Below are positions 1 to 6,609 of a stretch of 7,076 nucleotides of DNA, piece by piece. The notes beneath the pieces are model-generated. The model saw nothing but the letters and a program-made list of their open reading frames with translations, did not search any database and was not told where the DNA came from. Location of the stretch: the NCBI GenBank assembly GCA_947624075.1, contig CANQIM010000063.1:1-7076 (forward strand). The letters run 5' to 3'. Numbering within the stretch: the stretch's first letter is position 1; each line of letters starts with the position of its first letter. This DNA comes from an uncultured Bacilli bacterium. GTDB taxonomy: Bacteria; Bacillota_I; Bacilli_A; RF39; UBA660. Both the position numbers and the translations under genes were made by a program.

Positions 1-368
1 GAAGGTAGAAGAAACTCTATGGCTCTAGAAATAATAATTATATAAAAAGGAGCTGAATTACTATAATGATTTAACCAGTCAATATTTAGAATAGCTATGA
101 AAAATAATAAAAGTAATATAGCGACAAAAATAAGTAGTAAAAGGATTACTCTTTTAGGACCTATTTTTTCTTTAGCTTTCTTTTTTCTAAAGATATATGT
201 AAGTGTTGCTAAAAGATATGAAGTAATAAAAAAGATAATTAATAAATATGTTGTAGTTGTAAAGGTTGGAATTGTACCAAAGTGATAAAGACTAAATTCT
301 TCTGAAAATATGAAAGTTATAATTATAGATAAAAAACAAATTCCAAATAATATTAATTTCTTTTTCAT
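1..368 (-). CDS. Multi-helix membrane protein of unknown function, C-terminus cut off by the window edge
   Basis: The minus strand reads open from an ATG at 368 to the left edge, giving 122 residues without a stop. I do not recognise the family. It starts MKKKLILFG and has hydrophobic segments at about residues 4-21, 40-60 and 74-94, with a fourth starting near 107. The stretch after the second segment (RKKKAKEK, about 61-68) is strongly basic and should face the cytoplasm, which puts the SEEFSLYHFG stretch outside. The start is supported by AAGGAG at 377-382, eight bases upstream. That site overlaps the stop codon of the cyclophilin-like gene, so the two are very probably co-transcribed and translationally coupled. 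The only tryptophan is TGG. An integral membrane protein is well supported; the function is unknown. An opposite-strand reading frame at 97-285 is a shadow of this gene. Confidence 0.82.
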   Translation of the reverse strand, partial: MKKKLILFGICFLSIIITFIFSEEFSLYHFGTIPTFTTTTYLLIIFFITSYLLATLTYIFRKKKAKEKIGPKRVILLLLIFVAILLLLFFIAILNIDWLNHYSNSAPFYIIIISRAIEFLLP

Positions 369-376
369 GTGCACTA

Positions 377-382
377 CTCCTT
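377..382 (-). promoter_or_regulatory. Ribosome binding site overlapping the upstream stop codon
   Basis: On the minus strand AAGGAG lies eight bases before the ATG at 368. Its first two bases are the last two of the TAA (383-381) that ends the cyclophilin-like gene. A terminating ribosome would be placed directly on the next start, so the overlap points to coupling and supports the choice of ATG 368. Confidence 0.75.
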
Positions 383-830
383 ATTTTAAAGAAAAAGTTA
401 AAGTTACATCGCCTTCTTTTAAAATACCTAATAACTTCTCTTTAGTCATATTTTTTATTGTACCAATTTTGGTAAATGTGTAAGAATTGGTATCATAGTA
501 AATAGTTATTTGATTACCTTGATAGATGATTACATCACCAGGAGATGTCTTGATAAATTTATCATTGGTAGGTAGAGAAAAGCCTAAATCCCCTACTTTT
601 TCAAAATTACCATAGTCATGGGCTTGTACTTCTAGTGGCTTTTCAGCTAGCTTATTTAATAAAGCTTGGGCTGTTGAATTATTTTCTAGGGTTATTGTTA
701 ATTCTTCATTATTAACTGTTAATTTTATAGTGTCTTGCATGATAGCCTTTCCTTTCTTTGAAACTCTTAATATAAATATTAAAATTATTAATAGTAATAA
801 AACTATTATCGCTGATATAACTTTTTTCAT
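381..830 (-). CDS. Membrane-tethered cyclophilin-like domain protein
   Basis: This 149-residue protein has one N-terminal membrane anchor (about residues 4-22, followed by basic RVSKKGK) and a small beta domain from about 34 to 148. The domain resembles the bacterial cyclophilin-like fold (Pfam Cyclophil_like2, PF18050). Matching features are the opening strand IKLTVNNEELTITL, the motif HDYGNFEKVG (71-80), SLPTND (85-90), PGDVIIYQGNQITIYY (97-112), FTKIG (119-123) and the closing GDVTLTFSL. Family members are distantly related to cyclophilins; isomerase activity is not established and none is claimed. The anchor suggests the domain faces the outside. I chose ATG 830 because it begins MKK plus the anchor and follows the previous gene's stop as TAATTATG. 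An in-frame GTG at 842 would add four residues (MCLI), overlap that gene and has no visible ribosome binding site. It is the middle gene of a three-gene operon. Confidence 0.82.
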   Translation of the reverse strand: MKKVISAIIVLLLLIILIFILRVSKKGKAIMQDTIKLTVNNEELTITLENNSTAQALLNKLAEKPLEVQAHDYGNFEKVGDLGFSLPTNDKFIKTSPGDVIIYQGNQITIYYDTNSYTFTKIGTIKNMTKEKLLGILKEGDVTLTFSLK

Positions 831-832
831 AA

Positions 833-1447
833 TTAAACACACTCGTAATTATCAAATTCGTAGTTACCAATATTTATATTATGATTTCCATCTATAGTGT
901 TACAAACTACTATTGATAAGTCTTTATCTTTAGATTTGTAAATTGTACTGCCTCCATCTTTTAAGATAGAATATAGTTCTAGATTATCAGTTAATTTTTT
1001 TATAGCATTATCTAACGAATCACTAGATAAAAATTCTTTTAAAGTTACTTTATTATTAGCAGTAATAATATATAATTCTTTAATTTTTTTCGTCATATAA
1101 ATATTTCTATTATCATACACTGCATAAAGTTTAAGTGTATTTCTATATTCGTTTGATTTTTCTATATAAAAGTCTATTTTTTCTGTATCATTTGAAACAT
1201 CATCTGTAGAAAGAGGACAGGTAAATTTTTCTGTTTTAAAATGAGTACTTGTTGTTATGGTATCATTTTCATTACAATAATAAACGTTTACTAGTAAACC
1301 TTTTTTGATATAATTTTTTTCTCCTAGGTTTTCTTTCAAACTAATTAGAGGGCTATTTTTTAAAACTATAGCTTGAATAGTATCAATGAAGATAAAAAAT
1401 ACTATCAGTGATAAAATTATTAAAATTATTTTTATACTTTTCTTCAT
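833..1447 (-). CDS. Membrane-anchored extracytoplasmic protein of unknown function
   Basis: This 204-residue protein has a basic N-terminus (MKKSIK) and one hydrophobic helix at about 5-22, which serves as anchor or uncleaved signal. The rest is polar and probably outside. I recall two stretches as shared by hypothetical proteins of low-GC Gram-positives, without an assigned function: the segment after the helix (IQAIVLKNSPLISLKE, about 25-40, through GLLVNVYYC at 50-58) and the C-terminal DGGSTIYK ... CNTIDGN (164-188). Four cysteines (58, 77, 182, 203) could pair as disulfides if exported. There is no lipobox. The ATG at 1447 is supported by AGGAG at 1455-1459, seven bases upstream, and by the promoter at 1481-1489. 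It is the first gene of the operon; its TAA (835-833) sits two bases before the ATG of the cyclophilin-like gene. Confidence 0.78.
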   Translation of the reverse strand: MKKSIKIILIILSLIVFFIFIDTIQAIVLKNSPLISLKENLGEKNYIKKGLLVNVYYCNENDTITTSTHFKTEKFTCPLSTDDVSNDTEKIDFYIEKSNEYRNTLKLYAVYDNRNIYMTKKIKELYIITANNKVTLKEFLSSDSLDNAIKKLTDNLELYSILKDGGSTIYKSKDKDLSIVVCNTIDGNHNINIGNYEFDNYECV

Positions 1448-1480
1448 GATTATTCTCCTGTTATTCCTTATTACATTTTA

Positions 1481-1509
1481 ATTATAGCATAAAACCATAG
1501 CTTTTTAGG
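1481..1509 (-). promoter_or_regulatory. Promoter of the three-gene operon (extended -10)
   Basis: On the minus strand TGC-TATAAT (1489-1481) is a perfect -10 with the TGn extension. At a 17-base spacing the -35 position (1509-1504) reads CCTAAA, a poor match, which the extended -10 could offset. A start site near 1474 leaves room for the ribosome binding site at 1455-1459. Confidence 0.65.
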
Positions 1510-1536
1510 TTTATTTTCGGTTTTTAGGAGTTTGCT

Positions 1537-1570
1537 AAAAAAAACAATATCATTTGTAGATATTATTTTT
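1537..1570 (-). terminator. Intrinsic terminator of the transporter gene, overlapping its stop codon
   Basis: On the minus strand AATATC (1564-1559), a seven-base loop and GATATT (1551-1546) form a perfect six-pair stem. One G-U pair and several A-U pairs can extend it outwards, and eight T residues (1544-1537) follow. The stem is AT-rich, so its strength is uncertain, but position and T-tract fit a terminator. The stem uses two bases of the transporter's stop codon. It separates the transporter from the downstream operon, which has its own promoter. Confidence 0.6.
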
Positions 1571-4500
1571 CTTTTTTTATAATTAGTTTGTCACAAAAAG
1601 CTAAAACTGCTGGTAATAAGAATAATATAAGAATTGTTGAGCAAACAGTTCCAGCAGAAATAGTTTTGCAAATTTTAGAAGCAATAGCTGATGTGAAACT
1701 AGCAATTATTAAAGTTACAATAGTAAGAATGGAACTTGATGTTAGGATAGTGTGAATTGATTTATTATAAGATTCTATTACAGATTCTTTAATACTTAAT
1801 TTACGACGGTGTTCTAGATAATATGAAGTATAAAGAATAGCATAATCAATTGTTGCACCCATTAAAATACTTTGAACTATTAAGATAGCGATGAAATAAA
1901 CGTTTTGCCCAGTAAAAGATAAAATTCCCATTGTCAAGTAAACAGCACATTGAATTATTAAAACTAAAATTATAGGTATAATTAAAGATTTAAAAGTAAT
2001 AGCTACTACAACGAATATAGCTAACATTGTAATAATAGTTATAAAATTTAATTCATTATCAAAAGTCTTACTTATTTCATAGGCCATAGGAGAATCTCCT
2101 ATTACATAAGAGGTATTTATATCATTACCAAGAAGTTTTTTAATATCTTTAATAGTATTAAAAGTCTTTTTGCCTTCGGATTCTAAATAAGTATTTAAGA
2201 CTACTCGAGAATATTTTTTACCTACTAATAATTCTTTAGCATCTTTAATAGTTTGTTTGGCATCAATTATATCTTTTCTCATATCATCGTCAATATAATC
2301 AGTGAAGCGCTTATCTTGTAAAATGTCATTATTTAGATACTTAACAAATTCTTCAATAGTCATTTGCCAATTTTCATTATACTCTTTATTACTTCCATAG
2401 TAGATATAAAGAACTTCTATCATATCTTTAGAAGCAGAATTTGATAGTTTAGAAAGAATATAAAACATCGCATCATTAGAGTATTTTACATTATTTAAAC
2501 TATCATTCATTATCTTATTAACCGTAGTTAATTTTGCTATTTTTTCTGGATCAAAACTACTAGCATATTTTTCATTAGTAATGACATCATTTAGTAAAAA
2601 GTTAATAAATTCATGTAATGATAGAGTATAATTTTCATTTACATATAAGGAATTATAAAGACCGAAGAGTAAGTCTAGGTTGCTTTTATCAATATTTAAT
2701 AAAGTTGAAAGACTGTTAGTATTATATTTTTCGTTATTTATAGTTGAATTCATAACAGTTTGTAAAAGTTTTAAGTCGTTTATAGTTTCTTTAGAGACAC
2801 TACTTAAAAGAGGATCTTTTTGAATTTGCAAAATTAAATTAACAAATTCGACAGGAGTCAAAGTTTGATTGTTAAGATTTGAAAGATATAAAGTATAAAT
2901 ATTTTTAGTAGTTACTTCGTCAAGAGTCATAATTTGAGATAATTCAGTATACGTAAATATTTTATTTTCTCTAGTAAATTGCATTACTTTTTGAAGCAAA
3001 GCTAATTTTTCTAAAGAAGTAGCATCCAAATTTTTAGAAATTGTTTCATTTGTTAAAACCAAATCAACAAAGTCTTGAGGAGTCATTTGCCAAGATGATG
3101 TGTTATCTATTAAGTAATCTATTAAATTGTAAACTTGATTAATATTTTCTTCATTTATATTGAGAATCTCTGCTAATTCTAAAGCTGAATAGTTATTTTC
3201 TATTAAAGGAGAAGTAGCAAGATAAGAAAGCATACTAGTATCAAAATTATCTAAATATGAAATGTTGTTTTTTAGAACGGTTACATAGTTAATGAAATCT
3301 GCTAATTTATAAGTGGTAGTATTTTTAGTGTTTAGGTATTTAACTAGGAAAATATCTTTGATTTGTTCTTCAGGTAATCCAAAAAGATTAGCAATTTCTG
3401 AAATAGACATTTCTTTAGTTAGTAAATCTTTGTTACTAAAAAGTGATAACATCTTAATATTATTTATGGTAGTTTCATCAAAGTTAGAAGCATATGTAGG
3501 ATCTTGTAAAACATTATTAATTAGGAAATTAGAAAAATCAGAAATAGATAGTTTCAAATCGATGTCACTTTTAGAAATATAATAAGTAAATAATTTGTCT
3601 ACTAGAGTTTTTTCAATGTTAAAAGTCGAAGCTATTTCAGAAGAAGTCATTTTCTTATTTAATATATTTTTATTAGTAAAAGTGGCTAAAGTGGTGAGGC
3701 TATTTCTACTGACATTATCTATTTGAGAAGCGTATTTTTCATTAGGTAGAACATCTTTAGACATAAAATTAACAAACTCATTTAAAGTCATTTCAGTATT
3801 AGTGTTTTTAGATAGATAATAGATGAAAAGATCTTTGATACTAGCTTCATCAATTTGTAAGATTTGAGCTATATCTTTTGGTGTTTTCTTTTCATTAATA
3901 GAAGAAGTGGTAATAAAATTTTTAAGTCTAGTAATGTCACTTTTTATATTGGTATCAATCTTTTTATTAATATTTTCATTGTTATAAGCTTCATTTTCAA
4001 TAAAGTTTACAAATTCATTAAAAGTTACTTGAGTACTATTTTGCTTGTTATAGTAATTATAGTAAATAATTCGTAATAAATAATCTTCAACTTTAACAGA
4101 TGAATCTAAATCTTTAAGCTTATCATTTAACTTGTTGAAGGCTAACTTTTCATTTATAGTGTTACCATAAGCTAATACCTCATTAATATTTTTATTATCT
4201 TCTAATTTAGAGAGCTTTTTAGCAATTTTTGCTTCTTCCTTATTATCATAGATAATAGCAATTTGATTATTTTCTTTGAAGACTTTGGAAACCTCATCTG
4301 ATTGTTTATCAGTATAGTCTATTCCTAAATTGCCTTTTAGAAGAAAACTTATAAGAAAGACTAATAAGAATAAAGGAAGGGAAATATAACGTAATTTATA
4401 ACTAGCTTTTCCAAGTTTAGTTAAATTGAATTTAGGACTTTTCTTTTTAGTTTTAATAATCCATTTATCAAACATTAAAATTAAAGATGGTAAGACAAAG

Positions 4501-5393
4501 AAAATGCAAATTAAACTGAATAGAACACCTTTTGCTAAGATGAAGCCTAAATCTTTACCAATTTTAAAACTCATAAAGACAAGTGATAATAGACCAACTA
4601 TGGTTGTAACTGAACTGCTTGATATTGATTGAAAAGCTTTATGAAGAGCTTTTTTCATAGCCTTAACTTTATCTTTTTCAGTCTTTTTTTCTTGATCATA
4701 ACGATTCATTAACATAATGGAATAATCCATTGATAAAGCCATTTGAAGTATTGAAGCTATTGAATCGGTAATATGAGAAACATTTTCAAAAATAATATTT
4801 GTTCCTTTATTTAGAACAACAGCCATAAGGATAGTTGCTAAAAAAAGGAATGGTTCTGTAAAAGATTCACACATTATAAGAAGAATTATTAAGGCGCAAA
4901 AAACAGCCAAAGCAACAACCCAAATAGATAAAACTACTTTATTAGATTCAGAAATATTTCCACTAGTGTAGAAGGTATAGTCTTCATATTTATCTATAAT
5001 TTTTTTATAGACTTGAGAAGCCTTTTTAGAATCACTTTTATCATCTACGGTTATGACATATAAAGTATATTTATCTTTGTTATAATCTTTAGAAGAATCA
5101 TAATCAACACTTTCTACGCCTGAGATTTTTTCTAAATCCTTTTTCATAGAAAGCTTTTCATCTTTTTTTAGATTTTCAAACATGATATTTAAAGTGCTAG
5201 TTTCAGTATTAGAAAACTCTTTTTCCATGATGTCCATACCTATTCTTGTTTCAGAGTCATTTGGTAAATATTTAGCTATATCATAATTTATTTTGACATT
5301 TTTAGTTAATAAAGCACAAATGATTGTTAAAATAATAAATAAAACTAAAATGAAATGTCTTTTATCAATAATAAATTCAGTAATTTTTTTCAT
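1563..5393 (-). CDS. MMPL/RND-family transporter with a repeat-enlarged second extracytoplasmic loop
   Basis: This 1276-residue inner-membrane exporter has the 12-helix, two-halved layout of the MMPL branch of the RND superfamily. Helix 1 is about 13-30. The first outer domain is 32-150. Helices 2-6 lie within 152-307 and helix 7 is 333-353. The second outer domain spans 354-1113, and helices 8-12 lie within 1115-1266. The paired motifs SMDYSIMLMNRYDQE (221-235, Asp223-Tyr224) and GATIDYAILYTSYY (1179-1192, Asp1183-Tyr1184) match the Asp-Tyr proton-relay positions known from MmpL3, so the proton-driven core looks intact. The second loop carries about eight tandem repeats between two porter-like halves. 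All cysteines lie in or near the membrane part. The start is supported by AAAGGA at 5405-5410, 11 bases upstream. The divergent TetR-type gene suggests induced expression. The substrate is unknown; lipids, peptides or drugs are all possible. Confidence 0.93.
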   Translation of the reverse strand: MKKITEFIIDKRHFILVLFIILTIICALLTKNVKINYDIAKYLPNDSETRIGMDIMEKEFSNTETSTLNIMFENLKKDEKLSMKKDLEKISGVESVDYDSSKDYNKDKYTLYVITVDDKSDSKKASQVYKKIIDKYEDYTFYTSGNISESNKVVLSIWVVALAVFCALIILLIMCESFTEPFLFLATILMAVVLNKGTNIIFENVSHITDSIASILQMALSMDYSIMLMNRYDQEKKTEKDKVKAMKKALHKAFQSISSSSVTTIVGLLSLVFMSFKIGKDLGFILAKGVLFSLICIFFVLPSLILMFDKWIIKTKKKSPKFNLTKLGKASYKLRYISLPLFLLVFLISFLLKGNLGIDYTDKQSDEVSKVFKENNQIAIIYDNKEEAKIAKKLSKLEDNKNINEVLAYGNTINEKLAFNKLNDKLKDLDSSVKVEDYLLRIIYYNYYNKQNSTQVTFNEFVNFIENEAYNNENINKKIDTNIKSDITRLKNFITTSSINEKKTPKDIAQILQIDEASIKDLFIYYLSKNTNTEMTLNEFVNFMSKDVLPNEKYASQIDNVSRNSLTTLATFTNKNILNKKMTSSEIASTFNIEKTLVDKLFTYYISKSDIDLKLSISDFSNFLINNVLQDPTYASNFDETTINNIKMLSLFSNKDLLTKEMSISEIANLFGLPEEQIKDIFLVKYLNTKNTTTYKLADFINYVTVLKNNISYLDNFDTSMLSYLATSPLIENNYSALELAEILNINEENINQVYNLIDYLIDNTSSWQMTPQDFVDLVLTNETISKNLDATSLEKLALLQKVMQFTRENKIFTYTELSQIMTLDEVTTKNIYTLYLSNLNNQTLTPVEFVNLILQIQKDPLLSSVSKETINDLKLLQTVMNSTINNEKYNTNSLSTLLNIDKSNLDLLFGLYNSLYVNENYTLSLHEFINFLLNDVITNEKYASSFDPEKIAKLTTVNKIMNDSLNNVKYSNDAMFYILSKLSNSASKDMIEVLYIYYGSNKEYNENWQMTIEEFVKYLNNDILQDKRFTDYIDDDMRKDIIDAKQTIKDAKELLVGKKYSRVVLNTYLESEGKKTFNTIKDIKKLLGNDINTSYVIGDSPMAYEISKTFDNELNFITIITMLAIFVVVAITFKSLIIPIILVLIIQCAVYLTMGILSFTGQNVYFIAILIVQSILMGATIDYAILYTSYYLEHRRKLSIKESVIESYNKSIHTILTSSSILTIVTLIIASFTSAIASKICKTISAGTVCSTILILFLLPAVLAFCDKLIIKKEK
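2256..4079 (-). repeat. About eight tandem repeats of about 78 residues inside the transporter's outer loop
   Basis: Codons 439-1046 encode a diverged, apparently all-helical array. Approximate units by residue are 439-521, 522-600, 601-680, 681-753, 754-831, 832-908, 909-994 and 995-1046 (partial). Each opens with a hydrophobic stretch like LFIYYLS. A short polar linker and a MTLNEFVNF-like helix follow (FNEFVNFI, LNEFVNFM, ISDFSNFL, PQDFVDLV, PVEFVNLI, LHEFINFL, IEEFVKYL). Several units then carry DVLxNxxYASxFD, a leucine-rich helix, and a closing helix pair like MTSSEIASTFNIEKTLVDKLF. Unit 4 is shorter and degenerate. DNA identity between units is low apart from short matches, for example agtcatttgccaa near 2360 and 3083. 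The duplications are therefore old and not an assembly artefact. Confidence 0.85.
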
Positions 5394-5427
5394 TAAATAA
5401 TCAGTCCTTTCATAGAGCCCACATTAC

Positions 5428-5433
5428 ATTATA
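5428..5433 (-). promoter_or_regulatory. Probable -10 box of the transporter gene
   Basis: The minus strand has a perfect TATAAT 34 bases before the ATG at 5393, just upstream of the ribosome binding site at 5405-5410. The -35 position at 17-base spacing is a run of T (5456-5451) and poorly matches consensus. Several overlapping AT-rich hexamers nearby make the exact promoter uncertain, and a weak -35 would fit an activated or tightly regulated promoter. Confidence 0.45.
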
Positions 5434-5474
5434 TTCTTATATATTCCTTAAAAAAAGCATAATTTAAAGAAATG

Positions 5475-5490
5475 TGTCTAAATTTAGACA
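5475..5490. promoter_or_regulatory. Perfect 16-bp palindrome, likely TetR-type operator
   Basis: TGTCTAAA followed at once by TTTAGACA is a perfect inverted repeat with no spacer, centred between 5482 and 5483. It lies in the 171-base gap between the divergent TetR-type and transporter genes. It is upstream of the TetR -35 by 15 bases and upstream of the presumed transporter -35 by 18 bases. Length, symmetry and position are typical of TetR-family operators, so the neighbouring regulator is the likely ligand. Binding itself is inferred. Confidence 0.72.
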
Positions 5491-5496
5491 GATATT

Positions 5497-5517
5497 GTTA
5501 AAATGTTTACTTTTAAC
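5497..5517. promoter_or_regulatory. Second inverted repeat over the regulator's -35 box
   Basis: GTTAAAA and TTTTAAC form perfect seven-base arms around a seven-base centre (TGTTTAC). The centre contains most of the regulator's -35 hexamer, so a protein bound here would block that promoter. The sequence differs from the 16-bp palindrome, so it may bind another protein or be a chance repeat in AT-rich DNA. Confidence 0.4.
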
Positions 5518-5534
5518 GTGATTTTTGCTATAAT
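5506..5534 (+). promoter_or_regulatory. Promoter of the TetR-family regulator
   Basis: TTTACT (5506-5511) and TATAAT (5529-5534) are 17 bases apart, and TGC directly before the -10 gives an extended -10. A start near 5541 leaves a short leader holding the ribosome binding site AAAGGA (5549-5554). This is the best-formed promoter in the window. Confidence 0.75.
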
Positions 5535-5564
5535 ATAAGCAGTTTTTGAAAGGAAGTCCTGTAA

Positions 5565-6116
5565 ATGAAAGTACAATGTCTAAATTCTTCGGCTCTAAAA
5601 ACAAGAAATATAATTAAGAAAACATTTGCTCAATTATTAAACGAAAAAAAACAGTTAGACAAAGTAACTGTTACAGAATTAGTAAAAAGAGCTGAATTAA
5701 CAAGAAGTACGTTTTATACACACTATGATAATATTTATCAAGTAGCAGAAGAATATCAAATGCAAACCATTGAACTATTATGTAATGAAGAAGTAAAATT
5801 GCATTCTAAAAAAGATATTTTAGACTACTTTGATAATATTTTTTCCTGTTTAAAAGAAAATGAGGAAATATATAAACTATTCTTAAATGCTGACATATCA
5901 GTTTTGTTTTTAGAAAAATTAAAAAATATTGCCAGTAAAAAGATTGAAGATGCTCTAAAAGATATTTATAATGATAAATTTTTAGAACTTGATATTTCCT
6001 TTTTAATGAATGGAAGTATGTTAGAAATATTAAAGTATTTTCGAAACGAGAGTAAATATACATTAGATGAAATACTATTTAATATAAAGAAGTATTTTAC
6101 AAAGATTTTTGAATGA
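5565..6116 (+). CDS. TetR/AcrR-family transcriptional regulator
   Basis: This 183-residue protein has the usual TetR size and plan. The N-terminal DNA-binding domain covers about 12-60. Helix 1 is KTRNIIKKTFAQLLNEK, the helix-turn-helix is VTVTELVKRAELTRSTFYTHY (about 34-54), and YDNIYQVAEEY follows. The recognition helix TRSTFYTHY is the family signature. The remaining 120 or so residues form the helical ligand-binding and dimer part. It resembles the C-terminal domain of DhaS-like regulators (TetR_C_8), but I hold this loosely and cannot infer the ligand. The ATG is supported by AAAGGA at 5549-5554, ten bases upstream, and a well-placed promoter. It is transcribed away from the MMPL transporter with a palindrome between them. 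It therefore most likely represses that exporter and itself until a ligand binds. It ends in TGA just before a hairpin terminator. Confidence 0.93.
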   Translation: MKVQCLNSSALKTRNIIKKTFAQLLNEKKQLDKVTVTELVKRAELTRSTFYTHYDNIYQVAEEYQMQTIELLCNEEVKLHSKKDILDYFDNIFSCLKENEEIYKLFLNADISVLFLEKLKNIASKKIEDALKDIYNDKFLELDISFLMNGSMLEILKYFRNESKYTLDEILFNIKKYFTKIFE

Positions 6117-6138
6117 GAAGTTTTTAACTTCTTTTAAT
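6116..6138 (+). terminator. Hairpin terminator of the regulator, in the gap between convergent genes
   Basis: AGAAGTT (6116-6122), a three-base loop and AACTTCT (6126-6132) make a seven-pair stem that begins at the last base of the TGA. A short T-rich tail follows on the plus strand (TTT at 6133-6135, then AATTT). The convergent Ig-like gene ends at 6134 and would share the hairpin, but on its strand no T-tract follows, so termination there is less certain. Confidence 0.6.
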
Positions 6139-6562
6139 TTATAGTAAATTTGGCTGTTATATATTTAGATTCTTTATTAACTTGAATTTTTTTCACAAGA
6201 CGATATGTACCTTTAGATAGCTTGCCATAAGCATATTCCCAATTTAATTTTTTACTAAATTGTTCATCTATATCGAGTGTATAAAGTGGTTCATTAACGA
6301 ATAAATCATTAATGGTATCAAGCTCGTACCATTTATTTTTGACTTTTTTTTCAAGAAAATATTCTTCATCAAAGCTAATTTCATTTGATGAAGTGTTTTC
6401 TATAATAAAAGTTGCTTGGGATGATGTTAGACTATCTTCTTCAAAATAAAATTTAACATCTTTAAAAGAAGTGATGTTTGATTCTTTATTTGTTATAAAA
6501 AATAGACTTATTGCTAATACTAAAACTCCACAAATAGCAATAGGAAAAAATTTCTTGCTCAT
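6134..6562 (-). CDS. Small membrane-anchored protein with a bacterial Ig-like domain
   Basis: This 142-residue protein has a basic N-terminus (MSKK) and a hydrophobic helix at about 5-23, an anchor or signal sequence. A polar domain of about 110 residues follows. The pattern ATFIIENTSSNEISFDEEYFLEK (50-72), KWYEL (77-81) and LNWEYAYGKLSKGTYRLVKKI (106-126) resembles the Ig-like domain family Big_14 (PF20251), recalled without a search. Such domains occur in secreted or surface proteins of low-GC Gram-positives; their function is mostly unknown. Cys11 in the helix is preceded by Ile, so it is not a proper lipobox. The ATG at 6562 has AAGGAG at 6568-6573, five bases upstream, and its own promoter at 6610-6638. 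It converges on the TetR-type gene with 17 bases between the stop codons, so it is a separate unit. Confidence 0.82.
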   Translation of the reverse strand: MSKKFFPIAICGVLVLAISLFFITNKESNITSFKDVKFYFEEDSLTSSQATFIIENTSSNEISFDEEYFLEKKVKNKWYELDTINDLFVNEPLYTLDIDEQFSKKLNWEYAYGKLSKGTYRLVKKIQVNKESKYITAKFTIN

Positions 6563-6609
6563 AAATACTCCTTTTTATAACTAGGTTTTTTATCTTTTTA
6601 GCTAGTTTC

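Noticed and set aside
97..285. 62-codon plus-strand open frame
   Set aside because: It is antisense to the membrane protein gene at 1-368, which has a good start and ribosome binding site; the plus frame has neither and its lysine-rich sequence reflects AT content.
2256..4079. EF-hand or calcium-binding reading of the repeats
   Set aside because: The units lack the regularly spaced acidic loop of EF-hands; the pattern is helical with hydrophobic and asparagine-rich positions.
3313..4632. Three plus-strand open frames (3313-3582, 3864-4076, 4426-4632)
   Set aside because: All lie inside the transporter gene on the opposite strand, where the protein sequence shows clear family motifs and repeats; they have no convincing ribosome binding sites.
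5806..6063. 85-codon minus-strand open frame
   Set aside because: It is antisense to the TetR-type gene, whose helix-turn-helix is unmistakable.
6560..6562. Possible lipoprotein signal in the Ig-like protein (Cys11)
   Set aside because: The residues before the cysteine are IAI; the lipobox needs Gly, Ala or Ser at the last position.
6579..6607. Inverted repeat AACTAG / CTAGTT before the Ig-like gene, considered as a leader hairpin or riboswitch
   Set aside because: One arm lies between the -10 box and the expected start site, so the transcript would not contain the full stem; six pairs with a 17-base loop are also weak in AT-rich DNA.
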